This document shows positions 9,324-18,611 of a stretch of DNA of 64,000 nucleotides, in pieces. The DNA is taken from contig JACKNM010000002.1 of NCBI GenBank assembly GCA_024234875.1, positions 186,001 to 250,000 on the forward strand, given 5' to 3'. The DNA comes from Ectothiorhodospiraceae bacterium. GTDB lineage: Bacteria > Pseudomonadota > Gammaproteobacteria > HK1. The notes beneath the pieces were generated by a model. It had not been told where the DNA came from, did no database searches, and saw only the letters and a list, made by a program, of their open reading frames with translations. Position 1 is the first letter of the stretch. Each line of letters opens with the position of its first letter. Made by a program: the position numbers and the translations under genes.

Positions 9324-10199
9324 TCACATACGGCGCGCGATGCGCGGGTCGAGGGTGTCCCGCAACCCGTCGCCGACCAGGTTGATCGCGAGCACGGTGA
9401 TGGCCAGGAACACGCCGGGGAAGAAGATGATCCAGGGCGCGATCTGGAAGAACGTCCGCCCGATCGAGATGACGTTGCCCCAGCTCGGGATCTCCGGGGG
9501 CGTGCCCGCGCCGAGGAACGATAGCCCGGCCTCGGTGAGGATCGCGGAGGCGCAGACGTAGGTGGCCTGCACGATCAGCGGAGCGATGGTGTTCGGGAGG
9601 ATGTGGCGCACCATGATCCGCATCCCGCGGGTTCCGCTCGCCACCGCGGCCTCGATGTAGGGCTGCGCCCGCACGCTCAGCACGACGCTGCGCACCAGCC
9701 GCACGACGCGCGGGATCTCGGGGATGGTGATGGCCACGATGACGATGAACAAGCTCGCCTTCATCAGGGTGATGAGGGCGATGGCGAGCAGAATCGAGGG
9801 GATCGCCATCATGCCGTCCATCACCCGCATCAGAATCGCGTCGACTCGACGGTAGTAGCCACACAGGATCCCGAGGGCGAGGCCGAGCGCGGTCGCCAGC
9901 GCGGCGACGCAGATGCCCACCACCAACGAGATCCGCGCGCCGTAGACGACACGGCTGTAGACGTCACGGCCGAACTGGTCGGTGCCGAACCAGAACGTCT
10001 CCGAGGGCCGCTTCAGACGATTGATCGGCTCGAAGCTCAACGGGTCGTCGGCCAGCCACGGCGCCAGCACCGCGGCGATCGCCAGCAGGACGAGAATTGC
10101 GCTGCCCAGCACGATGGTCGGGTTGCGCGCCATCCATGCCAGGACACCCTCGCGTCGGGCGGCCGCGACCGGAACGGCGGCATCGGGAACGGTGGCCAT
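9324..10199 (-). CDS. Peptide-type ABC importer permease (OppC/DppC-type), 291 aa
   Basis: Inner-membrane permease with the N-terminal OppC_N helix (residues 28-48), then FWFGTDQFGRDVYSRVVYG, the block that marks the DppC/OppC side of the pair. The EAA loop EAAVASGTRGMRIMVRHILP binds the ATPase. Five to six membrane segments are visible. ATG at 10199 follows AGGAGCATCGTG; a GTG one codon upstream is also possible. Confidence 0.92.
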   Translation of the reverse strand: MATVPDAAVPVAAARREGVLAWMARNPTIVLGSAILVLLAIAAVLAPWLADDPLSFEPINRLKRPSETFWFGTDQFGRDVYSRVVYGARISLVVGICVAALATALGLALGILCGYYRRVDAILMRVMDGMMAIPSILLAIALITLMKASLFIVIVAITIPEIPRVVRLVRSVVLSVRAQPYIEAAVASGTRGMRIMVRHILPNTIAPLIVQATYVCASAILTEAGLSFLGAGTPPEIPSWGNVISIGRTFFQIAPWIIFFPGVFLAITVLAINLVGDGLRDTLDPRIARRM

Positions 10200-10248
10200 C
10201 ACGATGCTCCTGGAACCTCTGCTCAGTGGCCTCGACGAGCTCTGCTCG

Positions 10249-11190
10249 CTAGTACCGGATGCGCGGATCGAAGAAGGTGTAGCTGATGTCGATCATCAGA
10301 TTGACGATGACCTTGACCGCCGCGAACAGGATGATCAGGCCCTGGATGATCGGGTAGTCGCGCTTGAGGATGGCGTCGACGGTCAGCCGCCCGAGCCCGG
10401 GGATGTTGAACACCGTCTCGGTGATCACCACACCGGAGATGAGGAGCGCGAAGCCGATACCGATCACGGTGACGATGGGCACCGCCGCGTTCTTGAGCGC
10501 ATGGCGGAGCAGCACCGAGCGGGTCGCAACGCCCTTGGCGTGCGCGGTCCGGATGTAGTCCTCCGACAGCACCTCGAGCACACTGGCCCGGGTGATGCGT
10601 GCGATCAGCGCCATGTAGACCATGCCGAGCGCGAATGCCGGGAGCACGACCGATCGCAGGGTCTGCCCGACCCCCTGTGCCAACGGCTTGTACCCCTGGA
10701 CCGGCAGCCATCGCAGCTCGATGGCGAACAGGTAGATCAGCAGATAGCCGACGAGGAACACCGGAACCGCGAAGCCGAGCACCGAGAAGCCCATCACGAT
10801 GCGGTCGATGGCGGTGCGCGCCTTCCAGGCCGCGATCACGCCCATCGGTATCGCGAAGACCACCGCCACCAGCAGCGTCGACACGGCGAGCACGACCGAG
10901 GGCTCCAACCGCTGCTTGACCAGCGCGATCACCGGCAGGTTGGAGAAGATCGACGTGCCGAGCTCGCCGCGGAGCAGGTTGCCGACGTAGATCCCGAACT
11001 GCTCGTAGATCGGGCGGTCGAGCCCGAGCTTGTGCCGCACACCCTCGATCTCCGCCGGGGTCGCATCGTCACCGGCGATGACCGCGGCCGGATCGCCCGG
11101 CGTGAGATGGAGCAGGAAGAAGACGAAGAGCGCCACCACCGCCATCACCGGGATGGTGGCGAGCAGACGCCTGACGATATACGCGGTCAT
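10249..11190 (-). CDS. Peptide-type ABC importer permease (OppB/DppB-type), 313 aa
   Basis: Inner-membrane permease with the OppB/DppB hallmarks: an N-terminal MTAYIVRRLLATIPVMAVVA helix, periplasmic PGDPAA, a GLDRPIYEQFGIYVGNLLRG segment, and the EAA region IRTAHAKGVATRSVLLRHAL. It ends ISYTFFDPRIRY, the usual C-terminus. It is preceded by a hairpin-containing gap after the receptor gene. Confidence 0.93.
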   Translation of the reverse strand: MTAYIVRRLLATIPVMAVVALFVFFLLHLTPGDPAAVIAGDDATPAEIEGVRHKLGLDRPIYEQFGIYVGNLLRGELGTSIFSNLPVIALVKQRLEPSVVLAVSTLLVAVVFAIPMGVIAAWKARTAIDRIVMGFSVLGFAVPVFLVGYLLIYLFAIELRWLPVQGYKPLAQGVGQTLRSVVLPAFALGMVYMALIARITRASVLEVLSEDYIRTAHAKGVATRSVLLRHALKNAAVPIVTVIGIGFALLISGVVITETVFNIPGLGRLTVDAILKRDYPIIQGLIILFAAVKVIVNLMIDISYTFFDPRIRY

Positions 11191-11304
11191 CGGCGAGCCT
11201 CGGACCCTGGATCTCGGCGTGCGCGGTGTGGACGGGGGTGTGCTGCCGACTCAGGCGCGCACGCGCTTCGCCTCGCGGCCATGGCCGCGAGGCCCCGTCG
11301 CCCG

Positions 11305-11327
11305 GGGCACCGATACCCCGGGTGCCC
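11305..11327. terminator. Stem-loop between receptor and permease genes
   Basis: GGGCACC (11305-11311) pairs with GGTGCCC (11321-11327) around a 9-base loop, about 70 bases beyond the receptor stop and before the permease. Such structures often trim or stabilise the receptor mRNA so that receptor is made in excess; no T-run is present. Confidence 0.35.
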
Positions 11328-11395
11328 ACTGGTGGGAACGGCGGTGACGGGCCCGGAAGCCGTGGGCCCGCCACCGCCGCAACGTCGCGACGGCC

Positions 11396-13003
11396 CTACT
11401 TCAGCTCGATGTTCCACATCGGCGGCACGGACGGCACCGACAGCACTCCGCTGATCTTGTCGGAGCGATAGGCCACCGGGCTACGCCACTGCGCGAAGCG
11501 CAGATTGGGAACCATCTCGTAGGCGCGCTTGGAGAGCTCCACCGCGATCTCCTTGCGCTTCTCGACCGTCGGCGCGAACGCCCACGACTTGCGCATCTCC
11601 TCGAAGACGGGGTCGCACGGCCAGCCGAACCAGGCCTTGTCGCAACCCATGCCGAAGGAGGTGTTGGTGATCGGGTTCGACGAGCTGAGCACCGTGGTGC
11701 CGGTGATGAAGATGTTCCAGCCACCCTGCGCCGGCGGCTCCTTCTTCGCACGCCGCGCGACCACCGAGCCCCAGTCCATCGCCTGCACGTCGAGATTCAG
11801 GAATCCCGCCTTGCGCAGCTGCTGGATCATCACCAGGTTCGCGGGGTTGATGTACTGGTGGTCGGTCGCGTGGAGGATGGTGATCGGCTCGCCGTTGTAG
11901 CCGGCCTCGCGGAACAGCTGCTCGGCCTTCTTGTAGTCCGGCGGGCTCTTGTAGGTCTCGCTACCGGCGTCGGTCTCCATCGCCACACCGCAACCGTGGT
12001 GCGAGTAGCAGAGCTGCTGCAGCTTCGGGTCCGGAGCGATGGTGTTGAGATAGTCCGGCACGTGGATGATGTGCATCATCGCCTGGCGTGCCTTGACGTT
12101 GTTGAACGGCGGGTGGAGGTGGTTGAGCTGGATCAGGCCCATGGTGCCCTGCGCCGGATGCATCTCCAGCGTGATGCCGGGGGTGGACTCGAGGATCGGC
12201 AGGAAGTCGACCTGCGGGTTCTCGAGGTAGTCGATCTCACCGGCCACCAGCGCCGCCTGCGCGGTCTGCGGATCGGACAGCCAGACGAACTCGACGCGGT
12301 CCACCTTCACCACCTTGCCGCCGGCGTGGCCGGAGGCAGGCTCGCTGCGCGGCACGTAGTCCTTGAACTTCTCGTAGACCGTCTTGCTGCCGGGCACCCA
12401 CTCGTCGCGCTTGAACACGAACGGACCGGAGCCGACGACTTCCTGGATCTGCTGGAAGGGATCGACCATCGCCTCCTGCTCGCGCATCACGAACGGGATG
12501 CTGGTGCCGCTCTTGGCGAGGGTATCGATGACCAGACCATAGGGCTCGGTCAGGGTCCACACGAAGGTCTTGTCGTCGGTCGCGGTGATCGACGCGGTGA
12601 ACGACATGAGCTGCTTGCCGGCGCCGTCGCGCGCGCCCCAGCGCTTCATCGACGCGATCACGTCCTTGGTTCGCACCGGCGAGCCGTCGTGGAACTTGAG
12701 CCCGTCGCGGAGCGTGAAGGTGTAGACCTTGCGGTCGTCGCTCACCGTCCAGGTGTCGACCATCTGCGGCTGCGGCTTCAGCTCGTAGTCGCTGGAGAAC
12801 AGCGTGTCGTAGACCATCAACCCGTGAATGCCGGCAATGGTCTGCGTGGTCCAGAACGGATCGACGGTGCGCACGTCGGCATGCATGGTGACGCGCAGGG
12901 TCTTCGGCTCCTGCGCGGGGGCGGTGGTCCACATCGCGGCGGAGACGCCCGCTACCAGCGCCCCGGCGATCCAGGAACGCATTCGGTACCTACGTGTGTT
13001 CAT
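11396..13003 (-). CDS. ABC importer substrate-binding protein, family 5, 535 aa
   Basis: Periplasmic receptor of the peptide-family importer and first gene of that operon. Signal peptide at residues 1-30 (MRSWIAGALVAGVSAAMWTTAPA), then the family 5 opening ADVRTVDPFWTTQTIAGIHG and the core DGLKFHDGSPVRTKDVIASM. Full family length. The cargo is not settled by the sequence: family 5 receptors carry peptides, nickel, opines or glutathione. Closeness to two mlrC-like genes favours a peptide or amide. Confidence 0.92.
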   Translation of the reverse strand: MNTRRYRMRSWIAGALVAGVSAAMWTTAPAQEPKTLRVTMHADVRTVDPFWTTQTIAGIHGLMVYDTLFSSDYELKPQPQMVDTWTVSDDRKVYTFTLRDGLKFHDGSPVRTKDVIASMKRWGARDGAGKQLMSFTASITATDDKTFVWTLTEPYGLVIDTLAKSGTSIPFVMREQEAMVDPFQQIQEVVGSGPFVFKRDEWVPGSKTVYEKFKDYVPRSEPASGHAGGKVVKVDRVEFVWLSDPQTAQAALVAGEIDYLENPQVDFLPILESTPGITLEMHPAQGTMGLIQLNHLHPPFNNVKARQAMMHIIHVPDYLNTIAPDPKLQQLCYSHHGCGVAMETDAGSETYKSPPDYKKAEQLFREAGYNGEPITILHATDHQYINPANLVMIQQLRKAGFLNLDVQAMDWGSVVARRAKKEPPAQGGWNIFITGTTVLSSSNPITNTSFGMGCDKAWFGWPCDPVFEEMRKSWAFAPTVEKRKEIAVELSKRAYEMVPNLRFAQWRSPVAYRSDKISGVLSVPSVPPMWNIELK

Positions 13004-13391
13004 CGGTCCTCCGACAATGGGTTGGCCCGCCGGCTGGGATCACCGCGCGGATGGGCGAGTATAGATCCATTCACCGCGAGTTCTACGCCCACATTCGTGA
13101 CCTGCGCGACGGCGGCGGAACCCGTCGTCCGAGACCCCTGGTCGCGCGTGCGAGTCGGCACCGTGCTGGCGCGCCGCGGTGTGATGTTGCGCCGCCGCAG
13201 TGCATCCCCCACCCGCGGGGGTGCATCGGGGTCACAGTGAGACTTTGTGCGCAGAAGCCCGCAAGCGCTGGTTCCTAGACTGCACGGCAACGGTCCCGCC
13301 CTCTCCGAGGGGCGCGGCCGTGGTCCGGTGGCGGCAGCAGCACGCGCTCCGCGGCCCGTGGCCACCATCCACCGAAGCGGAGGGACTACGC
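13004..13391. other. Divergent intergenic region with one hairpin, no gene seen
   Basis: The 388 bases between the receptor gene (minus) and a secreted protein gene (plus) have no supported gene. A hairpin lies at 13201-13225: TGCA and CCCCC on the left, GGGGG and TGCA on the right, with one bulged T. Both divergent promoters should be here, but none is obvious. Confidence 0.45.
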
Positions 13392-14630
13392 ATGCACGAG
13401 AATCCGACCACTCGTCACAATCACGTCGCGGCCGCCGGCGTCGCACCGCGGACGCGGCTCACGCGCGGCGGAGGGCCGGCGACTTGCCTCGCGGTCGCCC
13501 TGGCCGCGGCCTCGGGCGCCGCGCTCGCCGTCGACGACCTCGCCATCCTCAGCGACGAGTTCGACAACCCGAGCACCCTCACGGAGTGGAAACGCATCAA
13601 CGTCGTCGAGGGCTGGCACGCGGACCAGCTCGAGACCTGGTCGATCGACGCCGCCACCGGGCGGATGACGATGATTCCGTACACCAGCACCTGGTACCAG
13701 GACTGGCGCGGGGTGCTCGCCTTCAAGGAGGTCACCGGCGACTTCGTGGTGACCACCGAGGTCGACGCCAGTGGCCGCGGTGACACCGATCCGCCAGGCG
13801 TCCTCTACTCGCTCGGCGGGATCATGGTGCGCGCACCACGACCGGACGTCACCTCCCCGACCACCTGGACTCCGGGCGGCGAGAACTACATCTTCCTTTC
13901 GCTCGGATCTGCCGACGTTCCGGGCACGTTCCAGTACGAGTCGAAGACGACGGTGAACAGCGTCTCGAACCTGATCCCGTCACCCGGCGTGGGGCGCGCC
14001 GAGATCCGCATCGCCCGCATCGGCCAGCACTTCATCGAGCTCCGACGCGAGCCGGGCTCCGGCTGGAGCGTGACCCGCCGCTACGACCGCCCGGATCTGC
14101 CACCGACCCTGCAGGTCGGGCTCACCGTGTACACGGACTGGCCCAACGCCTCGGCGTTGCCGCCGCTCGAGCACAATCAGACCGTGATCCTCGGCGGCAA
14201 TCCCGACCTCGAGGCCCGTTTCGACTTCGTGCGTTACCGACGACCGGTGGTGCCGGCCGCGCTCGCCGGCGCGGCGTTCTCCGACGAGACCCAGGTCAGT
14301 GCCACCGAGCTCCTGGCCTTTCTCGGCGAGGCAGCAGACGCGCCGAGCACCCAGCGCCTGGAGCTCGACGCGCGCTACGCCGACGGCTCGTTGATCCTGG
14401 ATCTGCTGCTCGGCCCGACCGAGCCGGTGACGCTGCACCTCGGGCTCCAGGTGGGCGGCCAGTCCGTGCCCCTCGCCGCGGTTCCCTTGCCGGCGCTGCC
14501 GAGCCCGATCACCCTGCCACCGATTCCGATTCCGCTGCCGAGCCTCGGCCCGATCGCGGTGTCGGCGACCTATACCGACGGTAGCGGCGCCACCGTCGGG
14601 GCGCGGATCGTGGTGGTCGACACGCCGTAG
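13392..14630 (+). CDS. Secreted protein with a DUF1349/concanavalin-like N-terminal domain, 412 aa
   Basis: Predicted exported protein of unknown role. A hydrophobic stretch near residues 34-49 (CLAVALAAASGAALA) reads as a signal peptide with a long charged N-region. Residues about 55-275 have the layout of a beta jelly-roll of the laminin-G/DUF1349 kind (DEFDNPSTLTEWKRI, GVLAFKEVTGDFVVTTEVDA, GGIMVRAP, LQVGLTVYTDWP, RFDFVRYRR). A proline-rich run (near TLPPIPIPLPSLGP) precedes the last 25 residues. The ATG follows GGAGGG. Such domains bind carbohydrate or act as glycosidase-associated modules, but no catalytic residues are evident here. Confidence 0.75.
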   Translation: MHENPTTRHNHVAAAGVAPRTRLTRGGGPATCLAVALAAASGAALAVDDLAILSDEFDNPSTLTEWKRINVVEGWHADQLETWSIDAATGRMTMIPYTSTWYQDWRGVLAFKEVTGDFVVTTEVDASGRGDTDPPGVLYSLGGIMVRAPRPDVTSPTTWTPGGENYIFLSLGSADVPGTFQYESKTTVNSVSNLIPSPGVGRAEIRIARIGQHFIELRREPGSGWSVTRRYDRPDLPPTLQVGLTVYTDWPNASALPPLEHNQTVILGGNPDLEARFDFVRYRRPVVPAALAGAAFSDETQVSATELLAFLGEAADAPSTQRLELDARYADGSLILDLLLGPTEPVTLHLGLQVGGQSVPLAAVPLPALPSPITLPPIPIPLPSLGPIAVSATYTDGSGATVGARIVVVDTP

Positions 14631-14737
14631 GCGCAGTCTCCCCGGTGGGCGACTCGGGGGCGGGCGGATGAGCCCGCCCCCGGGTCGATCGAAGCTGCCG
14701 CCGGCGGACGGGCGGCCACGGGGGGCCGCCCCTACGG

Positions 14738-14820
14738 CAAGCCCTTCGACAAGCTCAGGGCAAGCCCTTCGACGAGCTCAGGGCAAGCCCTTCGACAGGC
14801 TCAGGGCAAGCTCAGGGGGG
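14738..14820. repeat. Tandem 23-bp REP-like palindromic repeat, three and a half copies
   Basis: Units start at 14738, 14761 and 14784, each beginning CAAGCCCTTCGAC and ending GCTCAGGG, with two to three variable bases in the middle; a shortened copy follows at 14807. Each unit has GCCCT/AGGGC inverted ends. The type GCCCTTCGACaaGCTCAGGGC is a widespread dispersed palindrome of bacterial chromosomes. The array lies between two convergent genes and its last part encodes the end of the CHRD protein. Confidence 0.85.
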
Positions 14821-15313
14821 CGACTTGCGCGATCTGCCCGCGGATCTCGCCGCCCCCGTTCGGCACCGTGTGCACGTTGACGTAGGTGCGCCCGGCGGCC
14901 ATGGCATTGAGCAGACTGCCGATGTCGTCGCCGCACCCGTTGCCGGCCACGATGTTCGCCTCGGTGAACTTCGCGCTGCCGATCCACGGGCCGTTCAGGT
15001 CGTAGCCGACGTTCGCCGGCGCGGCGGCGCGCCCCGCCAACCACACCGCGATCGGGCCGTTGGTGCCGGCCGCCCCGCAGTGGATGTGCGCCATGAACGC
15101 CTGGCGGACGTTGTTCACGGTGAGGCTGTAGTTCACGCCGACGACGCCACCGGCGATGTTCACGTCGAAGGTGGCCAGACCGAATCCATCGGTCACGACC
15201 GGCGGGACCTCCTGGTCGCCGCCCATGGTGGCGGAGAACTCCGACTGGGCGAATGCGCCCGTCGAGCCGGTGATGGCGAACGCGACCAAGCCTGCGATGA
15301 CCGTCCTTCTCAT
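14801..15313 (-). CDS. Secreted CHRD-domain protein, 170 aa
   Basis: Small exported protein. Signal peptide residues 1-22 (VIAGLVAFAITGSTGAFA), then a CHRD domain: FSATMGGDQEVPPVVTDGFG, AHIHCGAAGTNGPIAVWL, TYVNVHTVPNGGGEIRGQI. CHRD domains occur in chordin and in many bacterial exported proteins of unknown function. The ATG follows GAGGAGCAGGG. Unusually, the stop codon and last five residues (PLSLP) lie inside the neighbouring palindromic repeat, so the original C-terminus may have been replaced. Confidence 0.88.
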   Translation of the reverse strand: MRRTVIAGLVAFAITGSTGAFAQSEFSATMGGDQEVPPVVTDGFGLATFDVNIAGGVVGVNYSLTVNNVRQAFMAHIHCGAAGTNGPIAVWLAGRAAAPANVGYDLNGPWIGSAKFTEANIVAGNGCGDDIGSLLNAMAAGRTYVNVHTVPNGGGEIRGQIAQVAPLSLP

Positions 15314-15568
15314 GCCCCTGCTCCTCGGCTGATTGTGTGGTTCTTCGAGCGGCGGGCCATACGAGTGTCCGTCGAACGGACCGTGGTCGCGAGTTCTCGG
15401 GGCACCCGGCTCAGGCCAACAGCTCGCGTGGAGCACGCGCACGTGCCCCGACAATGCGAACACGCGAAGGTGACCGGGTATTCCCTTCGAGGGCTCGGCG
15501 GGACGCCGGCCCTCCCCTGGTGCGCGACCGGTGGCGAGCCTGCCGCGCTCGTCCGGCCGCTCTCGTGC

Positions 15569-16411
15569 TCAGCTCGACCCGCGGCCGGCGCCGAGGCCGC
15601 GGCTCGCGGCGAGGATTGTGCGACAGGCACCCGCCACCGCCGACGCCCGCCACTCGGGCGCGCGGTCGGCATCCGGTGGCGGTAGGGGCACCTCGGCCGC
15701 GACCGCACTCCCCGGCGGCATCGCCTCCACCAGCTCGACGAGCGGGAGCTCGCCCGCACCCGGCAGCAGACGCCGCTCGCGCGCCTCGGCGGCGAGGGCG
15801 GCGTCGGTGGTCCCGGGCGCGGCCCGCGGCGCGTCGCAGAGCTGTAGCGAGCCGAGCCGGCTCGCCGGGGCCCGGCGCACCGCCTCGACAGTGCCTCCGG
15901 ACCGGTGCAGATGCAGGGCATCGACCATCACTCGCGCGTTGGTCGCACCGGCCATCTCGATGATTGCGAGCGCGTCACCGATCGTCCTCACCCGGCGAAA
16001 CGGCATGAACTCGAGCTCGACTGCCATGCCGTGCTCGGCGGCGAGCGCGCAGACCTCGGACAGCCGCTCCGCCACCACCGCCGGATCGTCGTCACCGCTG
16101 ACCACGACGCTGCCCGCGCCGAGCGCCGCGCCACCGGCGACCATCGCCCGGCACGACTCGACGTCGGTGTGCCGGTCGAGCCCGATCAGCTCGACTTGCG
16201 CGATGCGAAGCCCGGTCGCCTCGAGTCGCCGGGCCGTCTCGCGCGCCACCGAGCCACCGGCGTCCAGGGGGTATTGCGGCCCACCGGGCACCGCCGCCCG
16301 CGCACGGACCGTGATCGCGGTGAAGCCGGCGCCGGCGGCGAGCGTCACCAGCGCCGGCGGCGCGAGGTCGAGAAAGCCGAGGGGGGCGAGGCCGAGGGGG
16401 TGGGTTGGCAT
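15569..16411 (-). CDS. Xylose-isomerase-like TIM barrel protein, 280 aa
   Basis: Sugar phosphate isomerase/epimerase family (AP endonuclease 2-like TIM barrel). Supporting blocks are RLEATGLRIAQVELIGLD, VALE-like MAVELEFMPFRRVRTIGDAL, MVDALHLHRSGG, and LQLCDAPRA. These give the E, D, H and D metal positions of the family. Start at the ATG ending 16411, giving MPTHPLGLAPLGFLDLAPP; an open frame continues upstream but is low quality. It diverges from an MFS transporter. Probable role in sugar, inositol or hydroxyacid metabolism; substrate unknown. Confidence 0.78.
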   Translation of the reverse strand: MPTHPLGLAPLGFLDLAPPALVTLAAGAGFTAITVRARAAVPGGPQYPLDAGGSVARETARRLEATGLRIAQVELIGLDRHTDVESCRAMVAGGAALGAGSVVVSGDDDPAVVAERLSEVCALAAEHGMAVELEFMPFRRVRTIGDALAIIEMAGATNARVMVDALHLHRSGGTVEAVRRAPASRLGSLQLCDAPRAAPGTTDAALAAEARERRLLPGAGELPLVELVEAMPPGSAVAAEVPLPPPDADRAPEWRASAVAGACRTILAASRGLGAGRGSS

Positions 16412-16642
16412 CGGGGGAGCTCGCGAAGGGCACCGTCGGGATTGTACGCGCCGGGCCGGGCACGGCTCGCGGCGTCGTGCGCAGGCGAAGCCGGAACCGT
16501 CCTCGCCACCAGACCTTCCGACCACTTCCAAACGCCGGCGCGCACGCCCAAACTGCGCGCACTCGCGCGCGGTCGTTCGCCCGGCCGCCCGAGCGCGATC
16601 GCCTCCGGCCTCGAGCTGATCGACTTGGAAATCCGCTTCCCG

Positions 16643-17812
16643 ATGTGGGCACGGGTCGTCGAGCGACCCGGCGCCTGGGTATTCGCGAGCCTGAGCGCGG
16701 TGGAGGCGCTGTCGCGCTCGCTGATCGCCGGCATCCTGCCGCTCGAGGCAGAGCGGTTGTTCCGCGACGCGCAGCGGATCAGCCTGCTCTATACCGCGAT
16801 CGGCCTGGTCGCCTTCGTATCGAGCTTCCTCGTCCCGCTGGTGATGCGCCGGGTCCGCCGGCGGTGGGTGTTCAGCGCCGGCGTCGGCTGCATGATCGTC
16901 GCCCCGCTGTTGTTGACCCTGGCGAGCGTCGCCTCGTTCAGCGCCGCGCTCCAGCTCCGCGCCTTCGCGGTGGTGGCGGTCAACATCTCGCTGAACCTCT
17001 ACATCCTCGACTACATTCGCCGCAAGGAGTTCGTGACCGCGGAGCCGATGCGCCTCGCCTACCTCGGTGCGGCCTGGTTCGTGGGGCCGGCCCTCGGCAT
17101 CTTCCTCTACAAGTCGTTCGGCCTGCCCGCAGTCTGCATCCCGAGCGCCGCGTTCGCCGCCATCGCCCTCGGCTACTTCTGGTTTCTGCGACTGAAGGAG
17201 CACCCGACGGTGGCACCGGCGACGCGCCGGCAACCGATGCCGTGGCACTACATCCGACGCTACTTGCGGCAGCCCCGACTGCGTCTCGCCTGGGCCATTC
17301 CGTTCTGCCGCAGCACGTTCTGGACCACGTTCTTCGTCTACCCGCCGATCTACATCGTGCGCCAGGGCGGGAGCGAGACCCTGATCGCGATGATGCTCTC
17401 TGCCGCCCAGGGGCTCCTGTTCGTGGCCCCCGTCTTCGGGCGCCTCGGCCGACGCCACGGGATCCGGCCGATCATCGTCGGCGCGGCGCTGTTCTGCGGC
17501 ACGCTGTGCATTCTGGCCGGGGTCCTGCAACCCGGGCCCATGGTCACCGCGGCCCTGTTCGTCACCGCGGCGCTCGGTGCGGTCGCGCTCGACGCGCTCG
17601 GCAACATCCCGTTCCTGCGCGCGGTACGCGCCTACGAGCGCTCCGAGATGACATCGGTGTTTCGCACCTACATCGAGGCGTCGCAGCTGGTGCCGGCCAT
17701 GGCCTATGCCGCGGTGCTGACGGTGGCGCCACTCACCTCGGTGTTCGTCGTGCTCGGACTGGTGCTGCTGGTGGGTGCCTGGCTCGGGCGCTACTTGCCG
17801 CGACGGATGTGA
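16643..17812 (+). CDS. Major facilitator superfamily transporter, about 389 aa
   Basis: Integral membrane transporter with about 11-12 hydrophobic segments (for example LYTAIGLVAFVSSFLVPLVM and MVTAALFVTAALGAVALDAL). Arginine-rich cytosolic loops (RRVRRRW, RLGRRHGIRP) sit where MFS motif A is expected. The start is uncertain: ATG 16643 gives MWARVVERPG, while TTG 16625 is also possible; neither has a strong ribosome site. Its stop is four bases from the stop of the convergent GYD gene. Substrate unknown. Confidence 0.8.
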   Translation: MWARVVERPGAWVFASLSAVEALSRSLIAGILPLEAERLFRDAQRISLLYTAIGLVAFVSSFLVPLVMRRVRRRWVFSAGVGCMIVAPLLLTLASVASFSAALQLRAFAVVAVNISLNLYILDYIRRKEFVTAEPMRLAYLGAAWFVGPALGIFLYKSFGLPAVCIPSAAFAAIALGYFWFLRLKEHPTVAPATRRQPMPWHYIRRYLRQPRLRLAWAIPFCRSTFWTTFFVYPPIYIVRQGGSETLIAMMLSAAQGLLFVAPVFGRLGRRHGIRPIIVGAALFCGTLCILAGVLQPGPMVTAALFVTAALGAVALDALGNIPFLRAVRAYERSEMTSVFRTYIEASQLVPAMAYAAVLTVAPLTSVFVVLGLVLLVGAWLGRYLPRRM

Positions 17813-17816
17813 GGTG

Positions 17817-18155
17817 TCACTCGGACGCCGCCGTTCCCGGCGCGCGATAGGCGATACCCTGCGCCACCCGCATCGCCTCGACCCCGCGCTCGAACGACAT
17901 CAACGGTGTGACGTGCAAGTGCCGCGCCCCCCCACCGGCCATCACGGACATGGAGAAGCCCTTCATCGCGACCTCGTCGGGCATCTCCACCACCGCCACC
18001 GAGTCGTACTCGCCGAAGCTCATCCACGAGCCGACGAAACGTCCCCCGAGACGCTCCACCAGCGGGATCACGGCGGCGAAACGGTTCTCGGGCGTCTCGA
18101 CCAGTCGCGCGAACGACTCGGCGGTGAACGCGATCTGGATCAGATAGGTGGCCAT
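17817..18155 (-). CDS. GYD-domain protein, 112 aa
   Basis: Small protein of the GYD family, named for a Gly-Tyr-Asp motif, here FGEYDSVAVVEMPDEVAMKG. The fold is expected to be a dimeric alpha/beta barrel. The function of the family is unknown. The ATG at 18155 follows CGGAGTCCACC. It lies 39 bases downstream of the OsmC-like gene on the same strand and may be co-transcribed with it. Confidence 0.88.
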   Translation of the reverse strand: MATYLIQIAFTAESFARLVETPENRFAAVIPLVERLGGRFVGSWMSFGEYDSVAVVEMPDEVAMKGFSMSVMAGGGARHLHVTPLMSFERGVEAMRVAQGIAYRAPGTAASE

Positions 18156-18194
18156 GCGGTGGACTCCGGGGGTTGGTGGTGCGGTCGGTGGCAG

Positions 18195-18611
18195 TCAGGC
18201 GGCGACGCCGAGGACGATGTCCGCGTTCAGGGTGTGGCTCACGGTGCAGATGCGCTTGGCGCGCTCGAGCAGCTCCGCCGCCACCGCCCGATCCGCGATG
18301 CCGGGGACAGCCACCGTGACCTCGAAGCGATTGAAGCGCCGCGGCAAGTCGCCGTCGATGTGGGCGGTCACCGCGAGCTCGACCGCGCCGGGGTCGACCG
18401 CCATGCGCTCGGCCGCCATGTCCAGGGAGATGGCGAGACACGAGGCGAGCGACGCCATCAACAGGTCGGCCGGGGTCTGGACCGACGCCGTGGACTCGGT
18501 GCCGGCGAGGAGCGTCGCCCCGCTCGCGGGACGTAGCGTCCACCCCGCGCCGCCGGCGCGCGCCGCGACGAGCGCGGGGTAGGATTTCGGCTTGGTACGA
18601 AGGCTGCCCAT
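18195..18611 (-). CDS. OsmC-family protein, 138 aa
   Basis: Member of the OsmC/Ohr family, thiol peroxidases active on organic hydroperoxides. Two conserved cysteines stand in the expected places: SLASCLAISLDMAAERM and RAKRICTVSHTLNADI. The start is the ATG at 18611 with GGGAGA six bases upstream; the frame is open further upstream but that part is arginine-rich nonsense. It is divergent from the GNAT gene. Confidence 0.88.
   Translation of the reverse strand: MGSLRTKPKSYPALVAARAGGAGWTLRPASGATLLAGTESTASVQTPADLLMASLASCLAISLDMAAERMAVDPGAVELAVTAHIDGDLPRRFNRFEVTVAVPGIADRAVAAELLERAKRICTVSHTLNADIVLGVAA

Noticed and set aside
14738..14820. CRISPR array
   Set aside because: Units are directly abutting with no spacers; this is a tandem palindromic repeat.
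15905..16642. N-terminal extension of the MFS transporter
   Set aside because: It overlaps the divergent TIM-barrel gene and has no membrane or domain character.
15569..17530. 653-codon minus-strand frame upstream of the TIM-barrel gene
   Set aside because: The upstream part is antisense to the MFS gene, full of Arg, Glu and His, and has no recognisable domain.
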